Shown piece after piece: positions 14,400 through 21,074 of a stretch of DNA of 21,074 nucleotides. Under the pieces are notes generated by a model. It had not been told where the DNA came from. It did no database searches and was given only the letters and a program-made list of their open reading frames with translations. This DNA comes from Deltaproteobacteria bacterium RBG_13_61_14 (GTDB taxonomy: Bacteria; RBG-13-61-14), in assembly GCA_001797815.1 (NCBI GenBank), contig MGQK01000034.1, forward strand, positions 21,792 through 42,865, written 5' to 3'. A program made the translations under genes and the position numbers. Position 1 is the stretch's first letter; every line of letters starts with the position of its first letter.

Positions 14400-14428
14400 A
14401 ATTTAGCAAATTTCCCTCTTGGAGGCAA
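14400..14428 (-). promoter_or_regulatory. Candidate sigma-70 promoter for the LPS core operon
   Basis: On the minus strand: -35 TTGCCT (14428-14423), a 17-base spacer, and -10 TAAATT (14405-14400), about 30 bases before the UPF0434 start. Plausible but not perfect. Confidence 0.5.
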
Positions 14429-14460
14429 GGCCGCATGGCAAACTTTATCAATAAGCACCG

Positions 14461-14489
14461 TTGTCGTTTGGCCAAGGCCATGATAGGAT
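14461..14489 (+). promoter_or_regulatory. Candidate sigma-70 promoter for the ferredoxin-fusion gene
   Basis: -35 TTGTCG (14461-14466), a 17-base spacer and -10 TAGGAT (14484-14489). The start codon is 20 bases after the -10 and no Shine-Dalgarno sequence is visible in the short leader. Divergent from the LPS operon promoter. Confidence 0.45.
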
Positions 14490-14509
14490 AAGAATCAACA
14501 ATTTCTATC

Positions 14510-16105
14510 ATGTCCTTACGCCGCGCCATTCAATACGCACTCCTTTTGTTTTTCGTGATCCTCCTCTACTTCGCCCGCTACCCCTATTACCCCCGGGTGC
14601 CGGTCCAACTCTTCCTCTGGCTCGATCCCCTGGTCGGGATCTCCGCCATGCTCTCCGGCCGGCTCCTGATCGTCTCCCTCCTCCTCGGCCTGGCCGTCCT
14701 CGCCTCCGCCGTCCTCCTGGGCCGGCTCTTTTGCGGCTTCTTCTGCCCGCTCGGCACCACCATTGATATCTCCGAGAAAATCCTCTACCGCAAGCAAAAG
14801 CCCCGGCTTACCCCCGAGCACCGCCGCTTCCGGCCCTTCGGCTACCTCTTCCTGGCTTTGGCGCTCGCCGCCGCGGCCGCCCGTCTGCCTCTTTTTTACT
14901 TGCTGGACCCCATCCCCCTGGCCACCCGCATCTACTCTTACGTGATCTACCCGGTCTATGTCCTGGTCCTCAACCTCGACCTCGACCTCCTCCGGCCGCT
15001 GGCCCGACCCCTCGGCTGGTCCGACCTGGAATATACTTCCTATATCCAACCCCGATTCGGCGCCAACCTGGCCGCACTCGCCATCTTCGCAGGCATCCTC
15101 TTCCTCAGCGCTTTCCAGCGCCGCTTCTGGTGCCGCAACCTCTGCCCCCTCGGCGCGCTCCTCGGGCTCTGCTCCCGCTTCAACTTCTGGCGCAAGACCG
15201 TTTCCGACGCCTGCACCGACTGCGCCAAGTGTTATCGCGAATGCCCCGCCGGCGCCATCCGCGACCAGGCCTGGACCGACCGGGAGGAGGACTGCATCAA
15301 GTGCCTGGTGTGCCGCGACGTCTGCCCGGAAGGCGCCATCGCTTACCCCCTCCGCTCACCCGGAAAAGGCCAGCCCCTGGAAGTGGACCTGCGCCGGCGG
15401 GAGGTGCTGATCGCCGGAGCCTCGGGCGCGGCGCTCGCCCTGGCCGCCAAGACCTCTTTTTCCGGCAACGCCAGAGACGACCAGATCCTCCGGCCGCCCG
15501 GCGCCCTGCCCGAGCCGCTTTACCTTGCCACCTGCGTCCGCTGCGGCGAGTGCGTGAAATCCTGCGTCACCAACACCCTCCAGCCCGACGGCTGGACCCG
15601 GGGGCTCTCCGGCCTGTGGGTGCCGCGGCACCAGATGCGGCTGGCCGGCTGCGAGCAGCTCTGCAACGTCTGCGGCCAGGTCTGCCCCACCAGCGCGATC
15701 CGGCCTTTGGACCTGGAAGAGAAGCGCTACGCCAAGCTCGGCACCGCGGTGATCCTCAAGGAAAAGTGCATCGCCTGGGAGCAGGACCGGCTGTGCCTGG
15801 TCTGCGACGAGTGCTGCCCCTACAACGCGATCGTGTTCAAGACCCTGGAGGGCCGGCCCCGGCCGGTGGTGATGGAGGATCGCTGCAACGGCTGCGGCTG
15901 GTGCGAGCACAAGTGCCCGGTGGACGGCGCCGCGGCGATCGTGGTCAAGCCCCTGGGCCAGATCCGCCTGGCTAAAGGCTCTTACCAGGATGAGGCTCGC
16001 CGCTTCGGGCTTTATATAAAGGAAGCGCCGGACGAGTTCATCCCGTCCGAGCCGAGCCCGAACAACTCCGACCTGCCCCGGGGTATCTTGCCTTCTGAGC
16101 CATGA
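14510..16105 (+). CDS. NapH-NapG-like membrane polyferredoxin fusion
   Basis: A 531-residue iron-sulfur membrane protein. Residues 1-225 resemble NapH/MauN/RdxA: about four transmembrane segments (10-22, 52-71, 108-132, 186-201) and the paired motifs CGFFCPLG (Cys75, 79) and CRNLCPLGALLG (Cys208, 212). Two 4Fe-4S motifs follow (Cys235-245 and 262-272). From 295 it resembles NapG: a twin-arginine-like RRREVLIAGASGAALAL, then cysteine groups at 342-352, 381-392, 429-436 and 459-469. Total six ferredoxin-type cluster sites. It likely moves electrons from the quinol pool or cytoplasm to a periplasmic acceptor. NapH and NapG are normally separate; here they are one chain, and the internal Tat-like segment would act as a membrane span. 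No terminal reductase gene is in the window, so the acceptor is unknown. Confidence 0.85.
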   Translation: MSLRRAIQYALLLFFVILLYFARYPYYPRVPVQLFLWLDPLVGISAMLSGRLLIVSLLLGLAVLASAVLLGRLFCGFFCPLGTTIDISEKILYRKQKPRLTPEHRRFRPFGYLFLALALAAAAARLPLFYLLDPIPLATRIYSYVIYPVYVLVLNLDLDLLRPLARPLGWSDLEYTSYIQPRFGANLAALAIFAGILFLSAFQRRFWCRNLCPLGALLGLCSRFNFWRKTVSDACTDCAKCYRECPAGAIRDQAWTDREEDCIKCLVCRDVCPEGAIAYPLRSPGKGQPLEVDLRRREVLIAGASGAALALAAKTSFSGNARDDQILRPPGALPEPLYLATCVRCGECVKSCVTNTLQPDGWTRGLSGLWVPRHQMRLAGCEQLCNVCGQVCPTSAIRPLDLEEKRYAKLGTAVILKEKCIAWEQDRLCLVCDECCPYNAIVFKTLEGRPRPVVMEDRCNGCGWCEHKCPVDGAAAIVVKPLGQIRLAKGSYQDEARRFGLYIKEAPDEFIPSEPSPNNSDLPRGILPSEP

Positions 16106-16381
16106 AGAAATGGACTCCCCCAAATCTCCGGCTAAGCACTGGCTTCCTTCTCCGGGGTGAGGGGCGGGGTTTGGAGTGCGGCGGCTTGACGCCGCTTTCC
16201 GGCCCCGGCGGCTCGACGCCGGGGCGAGGGTCGGCTCACCTTCCGGGTGCCCGGCGGTATCATCCAATATTGCATGAGCAAGCCCGCGGAGCGCTCGGTC
16301 AAGCCGGAGCGAAGCCAAGCGCGGTCAAGCCCGCGCACTCCCTAGCGGAATTAGCCGGAGATTTAGGACTCCTAATTTTTC
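16106..16381. other. Intergenic stretch with GC-rich hairpins, dispersed-repeat character
   Basis: No convincing gene. A perfect hairpin with an eight-base stem (CCCCGGCG, loop GCTCGA, CGCCGGGG) lies at 16203-16224, and a five-base stem GCGGC/GCCGC at about 16181-16195. The octamer GTCAAGCC occurs twice forward (16298-16305, 16324-16331) and once inverted (16183-16190). The hairpins lack a T-run, so they do not look like intrinsic terminators. A 109-codon open frame across it (16102-16431) runs through the rpsU promoter and looks like chance. Confidence 0.5.
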
Positions 16382-16410
16382 TTGACAAATTCTTTTACTG
16401 CCATTATCTT
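16382..16410 (+). promoter_or_regulatory. Strong sigma-70 promoter for rpsU
   Basis: A perfect -35 TTGACA (16382-16387), a 17-base spacer and -10 TATCTT (16405-16410), in an AT-rich patch about 57 bases before the rpsU start. It probably drives the rpsU-dnaG-rpoD cluster. Confidence 0.75.
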
Positions 16411-16466
16411 ATTAGGGTTAAACTAGAGTGAGTCCCGTCCGGCCAAGGGAGGGGGGATGAGCAGGG

Positions 16467-16682
16467 ATGCCGGGTATCAAAGTCAAAGAAAGCGAATCAT
16501 TTGAAAGCGCGATGCGGCGCTTTAAAAAGCAATGCGAGAAAGCGGGGATTCTTTCCGAAGTTCGCAAACGCGAGCACTTCGAAAAACCGAGCGTCAAACG
16601 GAAACGCAAAGCCATCGCCGCGCGCAAGCGGTTGATGAAGAAAATGCGCAAACAGCAGCGGCAGCAGGCTTACGGGCGTTAA
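16467..16682 (+). CDS. rpsU: Small ribosomal subunit protein S21
   Basis: The 71-residue basic protein begins [20 protein letters not shown] and ends in an Arg/Lys-rich tail, the full S21 pattern and length. S21 sits near the 16S rRNA 3' end and helps initiation by anti-Shine-Dalgarno pairing. The start is ATG 16467 after purine-rich GGGGGG and GCAGGG stretches; an earlier ATG at 16457 is out of frame. It is the first gene of the classical macromolecular-synthesis order rpsU-dnaG-rpoD. Confidence 0.95.
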   Translation: MPGIKVKESESFESAMRRFKKQCEKAGILSEVRKREHFEKPSVKRKRKAIAARKRLMKKMRKQQRQQAYGR

Positions 16683-17066
16683 TCCCTTCCGCGCCAGGGG
16701 CAGTTGGGCTTGAGGTGAAAGGAGCAAGGGCCCGGGCCAGCCGGCTGCAAGAGCGCGATTTCAGGGGCGCCTTTTTCCTGATTCAGGCTTGAGGTTCGAG
16801 GTGGAATCAGCCGGGCAAGAAGCGAATGAATTTTTCCCTCGAGTCGAGGCCGGCCGCCAGCCGGGGAAATGCGGGGCGGCCCAGATCCCAGGTGACCAGA
16901 TTTCTCACTTCCACTTCTGAATTGCAGCGTAGTGCAGACGCAGGCTCACACCCGTCCCTTGCTTCCGCCAGGGCTGGCTTCGTCTTCTGAGGGTGTGACG
17001 GCGGGGAGGGGAAAACATCCTCCCTGGCGCTTGAGGAGACAGGGCGGAGGCGGCGAAGAGGGTTGG
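16683..17066. other. 384-base gap between rpsU and dnaG
   Basis: No convincing gene. Many genomes have yqeY (GatB/YqeY family) here, and I find no YqeY-like frame. On the minus strand an open stretch ending at 16807 reads VRNLVTWDLGRPAFPRL and onward for about 35 codons from a GTG. It looks protein-like but has no ribosome-binding site and may be a gene remnant or chance. A GGCGCC followed by five T residues at about 16768-16778 is too weak to call a terminator. Confidence 0.35.
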
Positions 17067-18857
17067 ATGAGCGGTCGGATTCCGGAAGAAATCATCCAGC
17101 AGGTCAAGGATCGCATCAGTATTCGTGAGGTGGTCTCCGACTACGTCACCCTGAAGCGGACCGGAGCCAGTTACAAGGGTCTCTGCCCCTTTCACAAGGA
17201 AAAGACTCCTTCTTTCAACGTGCACGAGGGCATGCAAATCTTCCGCTGCTTCGGCTGCGGCGAAAGCGGCAATTCCTTCGGCTTCCTCATGAAGATGGAG
17301 GGGTTGAGCTTTCCCGAAGCCGTGCGCAAGCTGGCGGCGCGGGCCGGAGTGACTATTCCCGAGACCGAGCCCACCCCCGAGGAACTAAAAGCCCAGGAAT
17401 CGCGGGGCCGGCTGTTCCGGGCCAATGAATTGGCCGAAGGTTTCTTCCAGCATCAACTCTTGGCTTCTCCGGCCGGCCGGGCCGGTCTTGATTACCTGCT
17501 CGGCCGAGGCTTGAGCCGCGAAGTGATCGAGCGCTTCCGCCTGGGCTTCGCCCCGGAGAGCTGGGACAGCCTATTGAACTACTTAAAAGGCCAGGGAGTG
17601 CCGGACCGCCTGGCCCACGAGGCCGGCCTGGTCATCGCCAAGGAAAGCGGCGGCTATTACGACCGGTTCCGCAACCGGGTGATGTTCCCCATCCGGGACG
17701 TTTCCGGCCGGGTGCGGGGCTTTGGCGGCCGGGTGTTTGGGGAAGGGGAGCCCAAATACCTGAACTCGTCCGAGACCGCGGTCTTTAAAAAGGGTCAGGG
17801 ATTTTACGGTCTGGATCTGGCCAAGGAGGCGATCCGCCGGCAGGACCGGGTGGTGGTGGTGGAAGGGTATTTGGACCTGATCGCCCTTAATCAGCATGGC
17901 ATCGCCTATACGGTCGCCACCCTGGGCACCGCGTTGACTTCGGACCATGCCAGCCTCCTGCGGCGCTACACCCAGAATGTCTTCCTGGTCTTTGACGCCG
18001 ACGAGGCCGGCGTCAAGGCCAGCCTGCGCGCGCTCGAGGTTTTCCTCGACGAAGGGCTCGCGCCCCGGATCGCCCTGATGCCCGAGGGCCAGGACCCGGA
18101 CGATTTCGTGCGCGCGGCCGGGGCCGAGGCGTTCGTCGCCCGGCTTTCGGCGGCGCCCAGCCTGGTGGATTTTTTCATGGACCGGGAGCTGAAATCGGCC
18201 GGGACTGCGCCCGCCCAGGTGGCGCAAGCGGTGAAGGCGATCGGCCCGATCCTGTCCCGGATCCGCGACCCCATCGAGCGCGGCCTCTATGCCCGCCGCC
18301 TGGCCGAAAAGGCAGGGGTGCCGGAGGCGGAGGTGCGGCGGCGGATGTTTGCGCCAGCGCAAAGCGGAGACGCTTCCGCGGCTTCGGCCGGTTCCGGAGC
18401 CTTTTCCGCGTCCGAGGAAAACCTGCTCTATCTGTTGCTGCATCACCCGCGGGTCGCGCCGCTGGTAAAAGTCGGCGGCACGGTGGAGGATCTTCCCTCG
18501 CCCGAGCTGCGCGAGTTCTGCCAGCTCATCCTGGGCCAGATCGAATGCAAGGGCCAGGCCGACCCGGCGGTGCTCTTGCACCGGTTCAGCGCTTCGCCGG
18601 TGCCGGACCTGGTCAGCCGCCTGATTTTGGAAAACCGGGGAGAGTCGGCGGAAGAGGTGGACCGTTCGGCGCGGGACACGGTGCAGGGTTTGCGGTTGCA
18701 ACGAATCCGGGACGAAAAGCGTCTGATTAACAAGGAGATTCAAGAAGCCGACCGGGCCCGGGATCTGGGTCGCTTTCGCGAGTTGCAACTGAAAAAACAT
18801 GAGCTGGAACGGCAAGAGCGCGAGATGGCCTCGCCGAAAGGCGCGGGGGCTGATTAA
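17067..18857 (+). CDS. dnaG: DNA primase
   Basis: The 596-residue protein synthesises RNA primers at the replication fork. The N-terminal CHC2 zinc domain has Cys40, His43, Cys61 and Cys64 (CPFH and CFGC). The RNA polymerase core and Toprim domain follow, with VVVVEGYLDLIA (Glu266), VFDADEAG (310-317 region) and EGQDPDD (about 340-346) as metal-binding residues. The C-terminal helicase-binding region (about 445-590) is divergent and highly charged, as usual. The start is ATG 17067 with GAGGG close upstream; the frame is open further back but the added residues are not family-like. It precedes rpoD by 63 bases. Confidence 0.95.
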   Translation: MSGRIPEEIIQQVKDRISIREVVSDYVTLKRTGASYKGLCPFHKEKTPSFNVHEGMQIFRCFGCGESGNSFGFLMKMEGLSFPEAVRKLAARAGVTIPETEPTPEELKAQESRGRLFRANELAEGFFQHQLLASPAGRAGLDYLLGRGLSREVIERFRLGFAPESWDSLLNYLKGQGVPDRLAHEAGLVIAKESGGYYDRFRNRVMFPIRDVSGRVRGFGGRVFGEGEPKYLNSSETAVFKKGQGFYGLDLAKEAIRRQDRVVVVEGYLDLIALNQHGIAYTVATLGTALTSDHASLLRRYTQNVFLVFDADEAGVKASLRALEVFLDEGLAPRIALMPEGQDPDDFVRAAGAEAFVARLSAAPSLVDFFMDRELKSAGTAPAQVAQAVKAIGPILSRIRDPIERGLYARRLAEKAGVPEAEVRRRMFAPAQSGDASAASAGSGAFSASEENLLYLLLHHPRVAPLVKVGGTVEDLPSPELREFCQLILGQIECKGQADPAVLLHRFSASPVPDLVSRLILENRGESAEEVDRSARDTVQGLRLQRIRDEKRLINKEIQEADRARDLGRFRELQLKKHELERQEREMASPKGAGAD

Positions 18858-18920
18858 GGGAAGCATCGAGCCGGCCTTGGCCGCAGCCGGGCGAGGCTTT
18901 GTTCTTTAAGGAGAACCTGG

Positions 18921-20687
<1,767 letters not shown>

Positions 20688-20695
20688 CCGCTGCC

Positions 20696-20724
20696 TTGAC
20701 TGTCTCTCGAAAACCAGTTAACCT
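20696..20724 (+). promoter_or_regulatory. Candidate promoter for tRNA-Arg
   Basis: -35 TTGACT (20696-20701), a 17-base spacer and -10 TAACCT (20719-20724). It starts only a few bases after the rpoD stop; the expected transcript start is about five bases before the tRNA. Confidence 0.55.
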
Positions 20725-20732
20725 TTCCGTGA

Positions 20733-21074
<342 letters not shown>

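Noticed and set aside
16203-16224. GC hairpin as an intrinsic terminator for the ferredoxin gene
   Set aside because: A strong stem, but no T-run follows.
16102-16431. 109-codon frame overlapping the ferredoxin stop as ATGA
   Set aside because: It crosses the hairpin repeat and the rpsU promoter; the peptide is low-complexity and of no known family.

Overview
The window is GC-rich DNA from a Gram-negative bacterium. It has lipopolysaccharide (LPS) core genes, a lipoprotein signal peptide, an rpsU-dnaG-rpoD macromolecular-synthesis cluster, many TTG/GTG starts and a REP-associated transposase. The overall style (multi-cluster ferredoxins, DUF849 and LarA-type enzymes, RpoD with a long charged insert) fits a deltaproteobacterial/Desulfobacterota-type organism. 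That placement is inference; no rRNA is present to confirm it.

Layout. (1) 99-4101, minus: three genes in order DUF849 beta-keto acid cleavage enzyme, LarA/DUF2088 protein and AMP-forming acyl-CoA synthetase, probably one organic-acid/CoA pathway. (2) 4094-5142: a REP-associated tyrosine transposase (HUH Y1) with a hairpin at each end, inserted immediately in front of the DUF849 gene. (3) 5112-7486, minus: lipoprotein, ECF sigma factor, zinc anti-sigma factor and DnaQ-like exonuclease, mostly overlapping or closely spaced. (4) 7639-8546: a small Cys-rich protein facing an SGNH-hydrolase gene that looks internally deleted, preceded by a possible 41-codon ORF. (5) 8572-9486, minus: membrane-anchored M23 peptidase with its own sigma-70 promoter. 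(6) 9569-14369, minus: envelope operon of a UPF0434 zinc protein, heptosyltransferase, WaaE-like GT2, a tandem WaaP-like kinase-fold protein and a GT4 glycosyltransferase, with GTGA/ATGA overlaps between the last four genes. (7) 14510-16105, plus: a NapH-NapG-like membrane ferredoxin fusion. (8) 16382-20687, plus: rpsU, dnaG and rpoD. (9) 20696-21074, plus: a promoter, tRNA-Arg(ACG), a terminator and the start of tadA, which continues past the window end.

Two arrangements stand out. tRNA-Arg(ACG) is the standard substrate of the A34-to-I34 deaminase TadA, and its gene sits directly before tadA. The transposase insertion has altered both neighbours: one end hairpin supplies the last codons and stop of the exonuclease, while the transposase reads through its other end and stops just inside the DUF849 gene. 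The catabolic operon may therefore now depend on transposase transcription and translation. No CRISPR array, phage module or obvious new defence system was seen.
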